64,000 bases of DNA from Mytilus californianus (GCF_021869535.1 NW_026262582.1:57858851-57922850), one strand, 5' to 3'; counted from the first letter of the stretch, positions 19,766 through 33,500 are shown. A program made the numbers and translations. The notes: generated by a model not told the origin, from the sequence alone.

Positions 19766-20720
19766 TGTCTTGCCTTGACAGAGTCAAAAAGTGAGACATA
19801 TATATATATATAGGTATGCTGTTTTGGCGGAATCAACAATGTATTAGTTTGTGATTTTGTGATAAGGTCTGGTTTCTGGTAGGTCAATGACATTTTGTAA
19901 GTAGTTGTGTTAGCATAGGCACATCTCATTACCATAGAGAATATTTGGCCCCACCCCATTAGTCATGGTCTATTGACTTTGAAACTTTGCATAGTTTACA
20001 TGTATATATTTGTGGTTAGGTCAGTTTGGGGGGAACCACTAGTGGTAGGTCAATGATATTTGGTGTGCAGTTGTATAAACTTTTTCATTTCTAATTTCCA
20101 TTGAGATTATTTGGCCCCGCCCCCTCAATCATGCTCTTTTTACTTGAAAATTTTGTTACTTTGAAATTTCATTTATTAGTTTTCGATTAGGTTAGTATTA
20201 GGGAAACCAATAGTGGTAGGTCAATGATAATTGGCATGTAGGTGTAGAAGCATTAGTACGTCTCATTTCCATAGAGGATATTTGGTCCTCACCCCTCAGG
20301 CATATGCATGATCTATTGACTTTGAAACTTTTACATAGTTTACATGAATGAGTTTGTGATTATTATGATTATGTCAGTTTAAAATTACCAGTAATCTTAA
20401 GTCAAAGCTATTTGGTATGCGAACGTATTGGTATTCAAAAGTTTCATTTCCATGGATATTATATAACCTCACCTCCTCATTATGGTTTATTGACTTAGAA
20501 ATTGAATTTGTGTTAAGGTTTGTTTAAAGGGAACGACTTATGAAAAGTCAATGGTATTTGGTTTGCAGTTGAACAAGCATTGGCACCTTTCATTTCCATA
20601 GAGATTGTTTAGCCTTGTACCTTCAGTCATGGTTCATTTACTTTGAATATCACTTACATGTTAAAGTATTACTATTTTAAGTGTAACATTTGCATTATCA
20701 AAATAACAAATAGGCAAAAC
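19766..20720 (+). repeat. Dispersed repeat with ~190-bp tandem units
   Basis: Four to five diverged units each contain AGTGGTAGGTCAATGATATT, CATTTCCATAGAGAATATTTGG, CCCC..CCTCA.TCATG and TATTGACTTTGAAACTTT. The leading GAGTCAAAAAGTGAGACAT resembles the GCGAGACAT start of the 16.0-kb family. A related piece forms part of zinc-finger intron 1. Confidence 0.75.
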
Positions 20721-20769
20721 ATTACGTTGTGTTAATAGCTTATTATAGATTAGACATGTGTAATTATTA

Positions 20770-21445
20770 TAAAAATAAGGAGATGTGGTATGATTGCCAA
20801 TGAGACAACTATCCACCAAAATTCAAATGAAGTGGATGTAAGCAATTACAGGCAACCGTACAGCCTTCAAAAATATATGTTGCATCATTGCTAGGCCATT
20901 ATAACAACATCAGCATTTCTTGTAAAACTAGTATACAAGAAAATTACACCATTTCAGATAGTTTCAGGTATGATTTGATAATTGTGCATAGTGGCACCAG
21001 CTGATCCAACTAAAAGCGCTAATATGGCATATTCAAACTCTAGTACATAGTGGAATTAAACCATACACCACTGTTGGACACCATAATTGAAATTATTATT
21101 CTGAAAAGAATATTCCTCCATGCAGCCTGCAACAATTAGCAAAACCTATACTGCATAGTAAGATATAAACGACCACGAAATGACAAATGTAAAACAATAA
21201 AACTAAAGCAGCCTGATTTATGTACAAAACAATTATGAAAAATAAATATGATATACAGCAACAATCAACAATCACCAAATTACTGGGTCCTCACTATGGA
21301 CAGGTACATACAGAATGTGGCGGGTTAAACATGTTAGCTGGCACAAAACTCTCCCCTAACATGGGACAGTGTATGTGCATAATCTCAGACATTAAATCTT
21401 TAAAAAATAAATTGGAAATAACTTTTGAAAGTGGTAGGATTGGAT
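20770..21445 (+). repeat. High-copy mussel repeat (GGAGATGTGGTATGATTGCC), copy 1, interrupted
   Basis: The start is AAGGAGATGTGGTATGATTGCC..GAGACAACTATCCACC. The family text resumes at about 21125 (CCTATACTGCATAGTAAGAT...CGAAATGACAAATGTAAAAC...GGTACATACAGAATGTGGCG). About 250 bp of unrelated sequence lies between. No coding capacity. Confidence 0.7.
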
Positions 21446-21502
21446 AGCAGAAACATTACGGTACAAACATTATTTGATACTTGAGAAATAGCTGAGAAAT
21501 AT

Positions 21503-21668
21503 AGATTCTACCACTGCATCGAGTGTGATACGATATTTATCCACTCGAGACAGTTAAATTTTCAAATTTAAAACGCGAGGCTCGCCGAGCGTTTTAAATA
21601 TTTAAAATTTAACTGTCGAGAGTGGATAAATATCGTATTACACGAGATTTGGTGGTGGAATCTGTTTC
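21503..21668. mobile_element. Near-perfect palindromic MITE, copy 2 of AGATTCTACCAC family
   Basis: Arms AGATTCTACCAC...ACGATATTTATCCACTC and its reverse complement run to GAGTGGATAAATATCGT...GTGGTGGAATCT. They are centred on GCGAGGCTCGCCGAGCG at about 21573-21590. Inner sequence (CAGTTAAATTTT/AAAATTTAACTG) is also inverted. The whole can fold into a single hairpin of about 75 bp. Confidence 0.88.
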
Positions 21669-22044
21669 TCTAATGATTTTCAAACAATATGCAGGCAAAC
21701 TTATTCCGTCTTTTCGAATGATCTGTAAAAAGATGTGTTCTTTCTATGTGACGTCATCAGGCATGGTCGCCTTATTTCATGCCGTCACAATAGGAAATTC
21801 AGAGGAAAGCAAGTAAATTTGACGTCATAATCGGATTTTAACCTATGAAGAACTGAGATCAAACGAACCACACGTTGATTAAATTTTTTTTATACAATGG
21901 GTGCAGAAAGGGATAAATTGACGAAGAATTAGAGAAAAATATTTTCATCCATTCTTCCACTATATTCATCTTAACTTCTGCCAAGTTTACCTTTGATTTT
22001 TTTTTATTAACTGCCTATAGCGCCTTTGGTGCTTTGATTTTTCT

Positions 22045-24435
22045 AGGAGTTACACCCCTTTGAACTTATTTACTTTAATGTACTACTGCAACAGTTTGTC
22101 ATCTCAACTCCCCTCTGAAACCACACAACAAATTTCATGAAACTTTGTAGATAATAAGGACATACTACGTAGATGTGCATATCGACAGGAAATAACGATT
22201 CAATTTTTTTTCCAGGAGTTACGCCCCTTTGAACTTATTTGCCCAATATACTACTGCAACCTTTTGTCATCGCAACTCCTCTCAAACCATACAACAGAAT
22301 TCCTTGAAACCTTTTTAGATAATAAGGACATACTATGTAGTTGTGCATATCGACAGGAAATTATGATTCAATTTTTTTTCTAGGAGTTACACCCCTTTGA
22401 ACTTATTTACTTTAATGTACTACTGCAACAGTTTGTCATCTCAACTCCTCTGAAACCACACAACAAATTTCATGAAACTTTGTAGATAATAAGGACATAC
22501 TACGTAGATGTGCATATCGACAGGAAATAACGATTCAATTTTTTTTCCAGGAGTTACGCCCCTTTGAACTTATTTGCCCAATATACTACTGCAACCTTTT
22601 GTCATCGCAACTCCTCTCAAACCATACAACAGAATTCCTTGAAACCTTTTTAGATAATAAGGACATACTATGTAGTTGTGCATATCGACAGGAAATTATG
22701 ATTCAATTTTTTTTCTAGGAGTTACACCCCTTTGAACTTATTTACTTTAATGTACTACTGCAACAGTTTGTCATCTCAACTCCTCTGAAACCACACAACA
22801 AATTTCATGAAACTTTGTAGATAATAAGGACATACTACGTAGATGTGCATATCGACAGGAAATAACGATTCAATTTTTTTTCCAGGAGTTACGCCCCTTT
22901 GAACTTATTTGCCCAATATACTACTGCAACCTTTTGTCATCGCAACTCCTCTCAAACCATACAACAGAATTCCTTGAAACCTTTTTAGATAATAAGGACA
23001 TACTATGTAGTTGTGCATATCGACAGGAAATTATGATTCAATTTTTTTTCTAGGAGTTACACCCCTTTGAACTTATTTACTTTAATGTACTACTGCAACA
23101 GTTTGTCATCTCAACTCCTCTGAAACCACACAACAAATTTCATGAAACTTTGTAGATAATAAGGACATACTACGTAGATGTGCATATCGACAGGAAATAA
23201 CGATTCAATTTTTTTTCCAGGAGTTACGCCCCTTTGAACTTATTTGCCCAATATACTACTGCAACCTTTTGTCATCGCAACTCCTCTCAAACCATACAAC
23301 AGAATTCCTTGAAACCTTTTTAGATAATAAGGACATACTATGTAGTTGTGCATATCGACAGGAAATTATGATTCAATTTTTTTTCTAGGAGTTACACCCC
23401 TTTGAACTTATTTACTTTAATGTACTACTGCAACAGTTTGTCATCTCAACTCCTCTGAAACCACACAACAAATTTCATGAAACTTTGTAGATAATGACAT
23501 ACTACGTAGATGTGCATATCGACAGGAAATAACGATTCAATTTTTTTCCAGGAGTTGCGCTCCTTTGAACTTATTTGCCCAATATACTACTGCAACCTTT
23601 TGTCATTGCAACTCCTCTCAAACCATACAACAGAATTTCATGAAACCTTTTCAGATAATAAGGACATACCACGTAGATGTGCATATCGACAGGAAATTAC
23701 GATTCAATTTTTTTTCTAGGAGTTGCGCCCCTTTGAACTTATTTGCTTCAATATACCTCTATAACAGTTTGTCATCGCAACTCCTCTGAAACCACACAAC
23801 AGAATTTCATGAAACTTTGTAGATAATAAGGACATACTACGTAGATGTGCATATCGACAGGAAATAACGATTCAATTTTTTTTCCAGGAGTTACGCCCCT
23901 TTGAACTTATTTGCCCAATATACTACTGCAACATTTTGTCATCGCAACTCCTCTCAAACCATACAACAGAATTCCTTGAAACCTTTTTAGATAATAAGGA
24001 CATACTATGTAGTTGTGCATATCAACAGGAAATTATGATTCAATTTTTTTTCTAGGAGTTACACCCCTTTTAACTTATTTACTTTAATGTACTACTGCAA
24101 CAGTTTGTCATCTCAACTCCTCTGAAACCACACAACAAAATTCATGAAACTTTTTAGATAATGACATACTACGTAGATGTGCATATCGACAGGAAATAAA
24201 GATTCAATTATTTTTCCAGGAGTTACGCCCCTTTGAACTTATTTGCCCAATATACTACTGCAACCTTTTGTCATTGCAACTCCTCTCAAACCATACAACA
24301 GAATTTCATGAAACCTTTTCAGATAATAAGGACATACTACGTAGATGTGCATATCGACAGGAAATTACGATTCAATTTTTTTTCTAGGAGTTGCGCCCCT
24401 TTGAACTTATTTGCTTCAATATACCTCTAGTATTT
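22045..24435 (+). repeat. Homogeneous 335-bp dimeric tandem array (about 7 units; ~168-bp monomers)
   Basis: TAGGAGTTACACCCCTTTGA starts near 22045, 22382, 22717, 23052 and 23387, then about 23718, 24054 and 24386. Each unit holds two diverged monomers with alternating diagnostic bases (TACGTAGATGTGC versus TATGTAGTTGTGC; TTTACTTTAATG versus TTTGCCCAATAT). Units between 22382 and 23387 look identical or nearly so. The monomer is the same as in the element at 17.9 kb. Confidence 0.93.
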
Positions 24436-24515
24436 TCTTAGTTTTTTTATTTCTCCAGTGACAATGTGGGGACGTGGGGTATGTGAGCACGCTCACTAAG
24501 GTTCTTTAATTTAGG
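24436..24515 (+). mobile_element. 3' end of the hairpin-led tandem-array element
   Basis: After the last monomer comes ATGTGGGGACGTGGGGTATG, then the perfect stem GTGAGC-AC-GCTCAC (about 24482-24495) and TAAGGTTCTTTAATTT. This is a plausible 3' terminus for the element whose body is the 22-24.4 kb array. Confidence 0.6.
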
Positions 24516-25240
24516 ATTTTATGCATCTTATGTATGTGTTTTTACTTGAATGGTGGTTTTGAGCTTGGATATTTTTGTAAACTTTTAAATTATAGACAAA
24601 TTTACAAAAAACAGTCGATTGTGGTAGGTGCAAATACATGTGGATCTTTTTTTGTGCATAAGCATAAATTCTGTTGAAAAAAAATCCAAAGAAAGATAAT
24701 AGATTGATCTTTTTAAAGCATTAATTTGCATCTCTGCCCCCGGCGACAGTTTTTTGGGAAAAAATCCCCAAAATGGGCAATAATTTCATCGTAAAGAGAA
24801 AGTCTAGTACACCTCTTTATGTTCAGGAGTGTTTGAGTTGACCATTCGAATTCTGTCTTGAAAACGTATTAAAGAAAAATATTTGATACATCATCTCGCT
24901 TCAAATTCTATTATTTTTATATATTTAGGCTCTAGGTTGATATAATAACATTAAAAATTTACAGTACCAAAAAATGAAATATATGGGTCAAGTGAAATAC
25001 CTTTCAAGTGAGTCATAACAACAGAGTAGGTGTGTTTGAATAAAAGTACTTGACAGATCTTAAAAATGCATAACTTCAAAATAACTTCAACTTTTGTGTG
25101 TGTTATCTAGGGTAATTAGTCTTCAACCTCTGAAAATGTTTAGTCTGCCCCTCCACGAAATATTTTATTAGAATTTTTTTAAATATTTTTGAACTTTTGA
25201 AAATTCTGTTCTTGTCTCTTATTAATGAAATGGTTCAGTA
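24516..25240. other. Intergenic, nothing recognised
   Basis: AT-rich sequence with no coding signature on either strand. Confidence 0.55.
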
Positions 25241-25244
25241 AGTA

Positions 25245-25620
25245 TGAAAATAAGGAGATGTGATGGGATTGCCTGAGACAACTATCTAGGATCTACCAGT
25301 CAAAGTGAAGTGGATGAAAGCATTTATAGGTCACTGTATGGCCTTCAACAATGAGCAAAACTTGTACCGTAAAGTCAACCATAAAAGGCCATGACATGAC
25401 AAAATGTTAAACAACTGAAATGAGAAAACCAACCGCCTGATTTATGACAAAACAATAAACGAAAACAATTGACAGGTGGTAACCAAGACAACCATTGAAT
25501 CAATGTCTCCTGACTTGGGATAGGTTCATAAAGAATATATATGGTAGGGTAAAACATGTTTGTGAGCGTTCAACAATCCTCCTAACCTGGGACAGTGGTG
25601 TAATAGTAAGTTATTCTCAA
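25245..25620 (+). repeat. High-copy mussel repeat (GGAGATGTGGTATGATTGCC family), copy 2
   Basis: The text AAATAAGGAGATGTGATGGG..GAGACAACTATC...GGCCTTCAACAATGAGC...CGCCTGATTTATGACAAAAC...CCTAACCTGGGACAGTGGTG follows copy 1 in order, without the 250-bp interruption. Shorter fragments occur at about 40905-40960 and about 46860-46990. Confidence 0.75.
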
Positions 25621-25639
25621 TTATGCAGTGTCCTTAAAG

Positions 25640-28600
25640 AGTTGTTAAGGATTTGTTTGGTCTCATGCGACTTAAGTTTCAGAGTGAAAATATAAGATTT
25701 ACTTTTCTTGGCAGTTGCATGCATTAATAGTTTGCAAATACCTCAATATCCAAACATTCACCTAAGATAAAAGAAAATTTTAATGAAGGCCATGTATGAG
25801 AAGTACTGTTAAATTTTCTGCATGAGGGTCATTTTTCTGCAACTGAACATGACAGGTCAACAACTTTTGGTTTGTGTATGTTGTGAGCAGTTTATGTCTT
25901 TCTGACAAGTGATATATGGCCTGACCTCATTTTCATACTTCACTGGCCAGGGCTAAATTTTCAATGGTTTTCATTAACTACCAGTATGTACAATTCAATA
26001 AAATTTTGTATATGGATTGGTTACAAGGATTCTTGAGGGCTATTCTCCGGGTCCAATCTTTCTGCATTACACGTACCTAATGAAAGTTATTACAAAAATG
26101 TGTGATGAGCATATCATAAACCTTCCACTAGTGGTTCTCCTTAAACTGACGTAATTACAAACAAAGTTGACTTTGATACTGTCAGAAACAGCACAACTCA
26201 GTCCCACTTCCCCAAATTTGTTGAGACACAACAAAAATTATCAAGTGTATAGTTTATTTTTAGGCTTGATCTGTCCAACAATTATTCAAATGAAAATAGA
26301 ACATTTAGAGATCCTAATAGTTAAGGTATCCAAAATGATTCAAATACATTTAATAGTTAAGGTATCCAAAATGATTCAAACACATTTTTAGAGGGATCTG
26401 AAAATAAACTTATAACCCCACATTTATGTGCCGGTTTGAAAATTCTTTTGTTGATTTCAAACTTATTATTAATAATATCAGTTTTTAAGTCATTATTAAT
26501 ATTCCTTTGCTATTAGTAAAGGAATGATTTTAATCTGAGTGGGCAATTGTTCATCATTTTACACTGCAGTGCTCCAGCTAGAAATCAAAAGGGGCAGGGT
26601 GCCAGTGGAGGGCAGGGCACTTTTTTATGAAAGGAAAAGGCACTGCTCATTTCTTTTGTCTACGTTTCTGTGTGTATTACGAGTTCACATTTTTTTTTAC
26701 TGTATATGTTGTTAATAAAGATGTATAAGTTGTTGTTTTGATTATTTATTCTATAAAATTTGCATTAGAAAATGTAATTCATAGGACATGTTCATAAAAC
26801 ATGTCAATACACATTCATACATCACATCACTATAAACCAATAGAGGCAAATTAACTAACTATTCTCACCCCCTTTTCCGAAAAAAACAACATAAACTAAA
26901 CATCTCATAGTTAAGCATACATGTGACAGAGTTGTCTTATTTCAAAATTCTCAGCTAGAGTTTGGCCCTCTAAACTTTTTTCATTGTTTGTGTTAAGGAA
27001 TTATTTAGTAAAGTTTCATCAAGTTGATGTCATGATAGTTTAACTTCACACAGCCCATTTATGTAGGATTGCAGCTTAACATTATCATAACAATTGATCT
27101 TTTAAATTTCTTAATTGACAATGTATAGAACATGTTTTGCTAAAAGTATGATTATCAAAAATAAATTGCAATATATTTTTTTTGGTATGTTCAAAGACAG
27201 TTAATATCCTTAAGGTAACATTCTTATATAATTTTGTATTCAATTGGTAATTTATTCCTATTTTTAATACTAGATAATATTTTAGGAGCACAAATTTGTA
27301 ATAAGCTAAAACAGGGGAAGTAACTCCACAATTAATTTCTAACACGTTTACTGTTTGCTTGTCGCTCACAAGTTGAGATGGACAGCATTTCTGTGAAGGC
27401 ATAGTTGTATTTTGATGACTTAAATTCTATTCTAAAGTCATGAAAGTCTTCATTTATACACTCTTCTTGGAGATCGAAAATGCCAACCCAAGCTAAAAAC
27501 ACTCAGCTAAAAACACTCGCTGACACATCAAATTTATGACAAAAAGATACATTGTCTTAATTAAATTACCTAGTTATAAACACCTTTGAAGTCTTATCCA
27601 CTGTAATTGATTGTAATGACATGATTAACCTGGGTGCAATCACCTGGTGTCATATATGTTATTAACTTTGTGATAAGAAATCGATGAAACAAAAGGCAAT
27701 TTTACCAAAACGGCACAAGGGTTTTGGGGAAAAAGGCGTCAGGGCAGAAGGGCGCGGCTGAGGGCACACAGGGCGCGGCGCCCTTCTATTTTGGGCTAAC
27801 GAGACAACTGCACTGTTAGGTGACCTCAAATTTTGTTGGTAAACTTTTAATTTGACTGCATTCTCAATGATGTTCTCTCAATCAAATCTCTTTTTATCAC
27901 TATTTCTGCTTTACTTATTTCCACAAGTTTTGTAATAGCATTTTAAACAACTATTTAAATAGTTCTACCATATTAATTATATAAAGCAACAAAAAACATT
28001 AATTCAACAATTTTATTTTAACAATTCACCTGATTTAACATTAAAATTGATTAATAAAAATTCAATTCAATTTAAAAATTACATTATACAGAAAATAGAA
28101 AAACTGATTTAATACAGTCATATAAAAATGAAACAATCAGACAAACCAATACTGTATAATTATTGTTATTTGTGCTATTTTCGAGAAGTCCCGATATCAA
28201 ATTGGTTCATCTAATAATAACCACCGACTCTGAATTTCAAGGTTGATATTACACAGTAGGTATACTGAGGATTTAGATAACACATAGGTCTGTTTATCAG
28301 AAATAGGAAAACTGATGCATGATGTTACTCCAATTCATAGTTATTTTTCCCTTATTTTGAAACTGATCAAATACCATTTGCTAAATCATTTCTTTCAACA
28401 GTTCACGATTAAATCAATCATATACCGTTCATTAATACTTTATATTGAAAGAGAAAAATAAATTATTTTTTCATTTTGAAATATACAGAATGAATAATAG
28501 TAAAATCCGCCTATCAAACCCGACTTACAGTTTTGACAATTTAAGGAATGTTCTCTATAAATCTTCAGTATACATTTATATTGGGCAATTCTCACCTTTT

Positions 28601-30468
28601 TTACCTATATTTCAAAATCAACAGCAGACTTGAATAAAAAATTCATTCATTTACAATTGAACAGCACTTTCTATTGTTAAGATAGAAATTGTTTTTTTTA
28701 GAAGTTGAAAAAGTGATCTAATGTTAATTTTCAATTCCATTAATTAATTAATGAAACAACCCTTGATCCATCAATGGTCAAACGGTGGTAAAAATTAATT
28801 TGTATCTTTAAACATGTTAAATATAATATAAATGACTTGAATAATTAAAAAAAAATCTATGATAAGAATCATTAAATTCCTTGCATACAATGTAAAATTA
28901 TTTCACTCTATCACATGGCATCATTACTATTTTTAAGTATTTCAAACTCAATTTTATCACCATTCATTCTGAAAACAATAGTTTCTTCTGTGAAGCTACT
29001 CTTAATAAATACTTGTATCAAACAGTCATGTTTACTTATTTTCTATACAGACAATACACATATTTCAAATACAAACTACTTCCCAATTAACAATTTATAA
29101 ATAATAACATGTACTAAAATTACAAGTCATACTTAAATAAATTCAAATACATGATTCTTTCCTCACAAAACCACTTACACAAAATCAATCTCTATTCCTT
29201 AAAAATTACATTCATTTCAAATAAATATTCATATTCAAACATACATATACATGTACATTTTCAAATACACAATTCTCTCATTTACAATGCCAAAGACTTT
29301 TCAAAAGTGTTTTTTTCTCATGGCAATAAATGTTATGCCAAAAAAATCCAAGAATTTTCAGAACTTAACCATTTCACTAAATACAGGACACCAACATTAT
29401 TGTAAATGATATGAAGATCAATAACATACTTGGGAATGTACAATTTTATCTAAAACTTTATGCCTAAAAATATAGGTATGAAAGATGTTTTTTTTTTCAT
29501 TTTTTAAATAGTTTTAAACAAGTATTGCCCAAAATGTGATAATAATTTTTCTTCTCTGAACAATAGAGACAAAAGCATTCATGTCAAAAGTATTAATTTT
29601 CAACACATCGGACCAAGATGTCATTCTTACAGACTTTAATTCTAATTGTGAGGTGCAAGCGTAGAGAACAATAAATCTTGCTTGGTCTTCAAAAGTCTCT
29701 CACTTTACAAAAAATTAGTACTATCAGTTTAAATTCACTTTGGATCAAATATACAAAGTATAACAATCAAATGAAAGCTCAAAATGACTCTTAAACCAAA
29801 TATCTGGTCACAAGAATTGGCACATCCTTAAAATAAAAATTTTCCTTAGATTTAAAGCAGTTGCAGCTTTTTCATTAAAATCAGATATTCAAAAATGGAA
29901 TTATACCAATCATACAAACTACATATATCTCTTGTATAAAAAAGAAAAAAAGAAATGTACTATAATGTTTCACAAATGATTGCAATGTTATAGCAATTCA
30001 CATTTTGCATATGCATAATCTAGACACGACTTGCATCATTTAGAAATGGTTTAGCTTGAATTGTAAGTTATAAAATGGAGTGAACTTCATAATATAAAGT
30101 AAAGTGCAATTGTAAGCATAAGGAATTCTACATCCATAAAAAGGAATTTCTAAAAATTCTTATATATTTTGGTACATCAGTTTATAAGACACATGCATCA
30201 AGTGTGCCTTGAATTTCATCTATTACTACTACTATTTCATTTTGTTTGAACTTTTTGCAATTTTTATGGTAAAACTATTTTTTGTTTGTACTATTTTTTT
30301 GCATTTTTCTTCATTTAAGTCAATTATAACAAAATAAGCATTATAAATGTTCCTGTTCAGAGAACATCTACCATGGATTTTCTTCTAAGCCGATTCCTCT
30401 ATTGAATCTCTTTTTACAATATCATTGTGGACATTTAATCCTGTACATCAAATGCATTGTGGGATATA
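25640..30468. other. Intergenic region 3' of CDC6, AT-rich
   Basis: No gene was found. Small items are a 37-bp direct repeat (TAGTTAAGGTATCCAAAATG, about 26320-26385) and two GC-rich islands. The islands are GGGGCAGGGTGCCAGTGGAG (about 26590) and GGGCGCGGCTGAGGGCACAC (about 27750); together they may bound a decayed element. The CDC6 3' UTR must lie in the part nearest 30468, but I could not place a polyadenylation site. Confidence 0.5.
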
Positions 30469-30558
30469 TCATGGAAGTCCATCTTTCATTATTGATGACA
30501 TTAAAATTTTATCTTGTAAAGTATGATCCAGTTCTCTTTCATCAAGTTTCAACACAAT
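30469..30558 (-). CDS. CDC6: CDC6 coding exon 11 (C-terminus)
   Basis: Acceptor TTATTTATTTGCAG is followed by 29 codons (IVLKLDERELDHTLQDKIL...MKDGLP) and TGA (30471-30469). It corresponds to the last helix of the winged-helix domain, which in vertebrate CDC6 also ends in GLP. Confidence 0.93.
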   Translation of the reverse strand: MVLKLDERELDHTLQDKILMSSIMKDGLP

Positions 30559-33500
30559 CTGCAAATAAATAAATAATCTAAAATCTGTAAAATGAAATAT
30601 ATCATACGATATTAAATCAAAAGGTTAAAAAGTGTTTTAACAGTACAATAATTTTTTTTTCTCCTTGTTAAAAGTTATATGGAACTATTATTAGTAACTC
30701 AATAATAAATATATGTCTACATGATGCTTAAAGCCATTTCAAATTTATAAAATCAATGTTCATACAACTTTAAAACAATATAACATTACCTTTTTTTATA
30801 ATAATGGGCTTTTTTACCTGGATTTATGTGTAAAACTTTCTTTTATTATATGGTTATTTTAATTCAATATTTCCATTCTGGGAGAATCTTTGTGAAAAGT
30901 AGATTCAGGTCAAATGAAATAATTAATGGTGAAAACTAGATTTTCTATTTATGAATATTAGTGACATTGTTTTAAATTTCATAAATTGTCTTATGTGGAT
31001 TTCATAAACAAACCTTTGCTAGACGTCCATCTTTAATTTTCTTAATACCCATAATTCCTCTGGTTTCCAGCAGATTACAAATGCCCTGGTATTCTGTGTA
31101 ATCAACTATTGCCATCTGTCTTTTCTTGCATATTTTACAGTATGTATCATGGACCTATAAATTAAAATATAAAACAGATACAAAACATTTCATAATTATT
31201 AAATACATATTCTCCTGGAAAGATAAATTGTCCATCGTCCCATTCCCAACTTTCTGCAAATTAACAATTTTCAGTGTTTTAAAATAAAAAGCACAAGACT
31301 TCATTTTGTTTGTTTTTCCAAAACACTATACACAATTATAACAATGTGCTCCAACATATATCTATCAAAAATTATTAAACACTAAGGGTGATGCTGAACA
31401 CTATTGACACTTTGCTTGCTTCATTTCTAAACTCAATTGTGATTATAATTGTTATCTTATTACCTTAAAATGTGATCTATTTTTAATAACTGTGTGAACC
31501 CGCAAAACCACCAAAGATATACAAGCAAGTTGTAAGTTCCACAACCTTTGATCTAAGGCGGGTGAAGTAGTTCATAACAGCATGATCGACATGCTGACTT
31601 AATATCTGACAATCTAAAACCACAAACTTTATAACTAGAAAGTTGTAGGGAACATTGTCAGGACAAAAAGAAAAATATGTACATTTTAGAAATACTAGGG
31701 TTTTGTGTTTGAATTTTAGTGGAAAATTTCTACATACATATTTATTAGAAGATTGCTTTTGTTGAACACCAAAATTTCTGATTGGTAAATTTGACTTATT
31801 AACACATTACAGTGTTCTCCCCAGGGCCTTAAAGCACTGTGGTACCATGGTGCTATCTTGGATGACTTTATAACAGAATGTATAGGAGCCATGGTGCTAT
31901 CTTGGATGACTTTATAACAGAATGTATAGGAGCCATGGTGCTATCTTGGATGACTTTATAACAGAATGTATAGGAGCCATGGTGCTATCTTGGATGACTT
32001 TATAACAGAATGTATAGGAGCCATGGTGCTATATTTTTTGGAAAACCTGTACTATGTTACTTTCCATGGTGCTATTTGAAAATTCTGGGGAGAACACTGC
32101 ATTACTTGTCTTGTGTAAAGAAGTTTTTATCATCTCTGCTCAAACTTGCATATCTTTTTCTTTTTTCGTAATAAGGAATGCTTTTTTTCATTTTTTACTT
32201 TAATTCAAACTACTTTGCTCATTGTAATCTCCTTTATCTTGCCTTCTTTACCTATCCTCAAGAATATAATATAACTTTTGCCTTTAATCAACCTACCTTG
32301 CCCATTGTGACCTCCTTCATCTTGCCTTGTTTAACCATCAACAGCAGTGTACAAACTATTAGTTTCTGTTGCAATGGAATGCTGTCTTGACTGTTGGATA
32401 CAGAACTGGAGCCATATACCTCTGATAAAACTTTGTTGATCTGGACTACACCAATCTTTTTTGGTACTGCTGGTGGTCGTTTTGTAGGACTAGACAAGAC
32501 CTTCTGTGTTTTCACTTCATGTTCCACAAGTTCTACGGCACGGCGACATACATCAAGAGCCTTTCTCATGTCCCCAGCCACTGCTGATATTTTACGGGCA
32601 CAGAACTGTATAGCACTTGGTTCCATAACTGCCAAACCCTGTTCCTCTATCTGCAAATATCAAATTTTTTTGTGATAAACTTATTAGCATTGAACACATA
32701 AAAATACTCTATACAAACTTTGGGAATTTAATTAATCCTAATGAATACATTTTTATTTCCTAATGAAAGGACATTAACATTGTAAAGCAATGATAAAAGC
32801 TATTTCCTTACAAAACTGTATGGAATTTTAATAATGAGATACTTGAATAAGACTACATCTAAACTATTGCAGTTTATTTTTACATACCTTTTTTAATCTA
32901 TCTTTAATAATATTTGCAATCTGGTCTTTGCTGTATGGAGCAAAGTTTAAGAGTTGCGGTTTACAGTTAGGTCTAGCCTGTAACCGTGGCAATATCCTAT
33001 CTGTTAGATCTAAAGCATTGGCTATACCAATCAATACAAGTCTGGATTTCTGTAATGATGGCCACTCGAAGATTGTGTATAGTATTTCTTGATTTTTACT
33101 GTCGAGTTGATCAATCTCATCCAAAACCATAATACTGTAATAACAATGCAGTGTATTGTTTATATTTATTACGTGTGATCTTTTGATGCATGTCCCATTT
33201 CTCTCTTTTAAAGAAATAAATTGATATGGTGACCAAGAAAAATAATTAGCTGATCTGCAGACATAACAACATCACATTTTTCAGCTATTTGTATATTAAC
33301 AATGTTTAATACTTATACAATAAAATTGAATGCATAAGACAACTCCATCATTTAATTTCTCTATTGCATTGCTTTGATTCCAAAACATTGTACATACTAT
33401 GATTCAAATTAATTTTTCAATTTTTATTAGACACTCAAAGTGAACCTGAACAATTATATACACAACTGTCACTTTGCTGGATTAATTTCTAAACTTTGTT

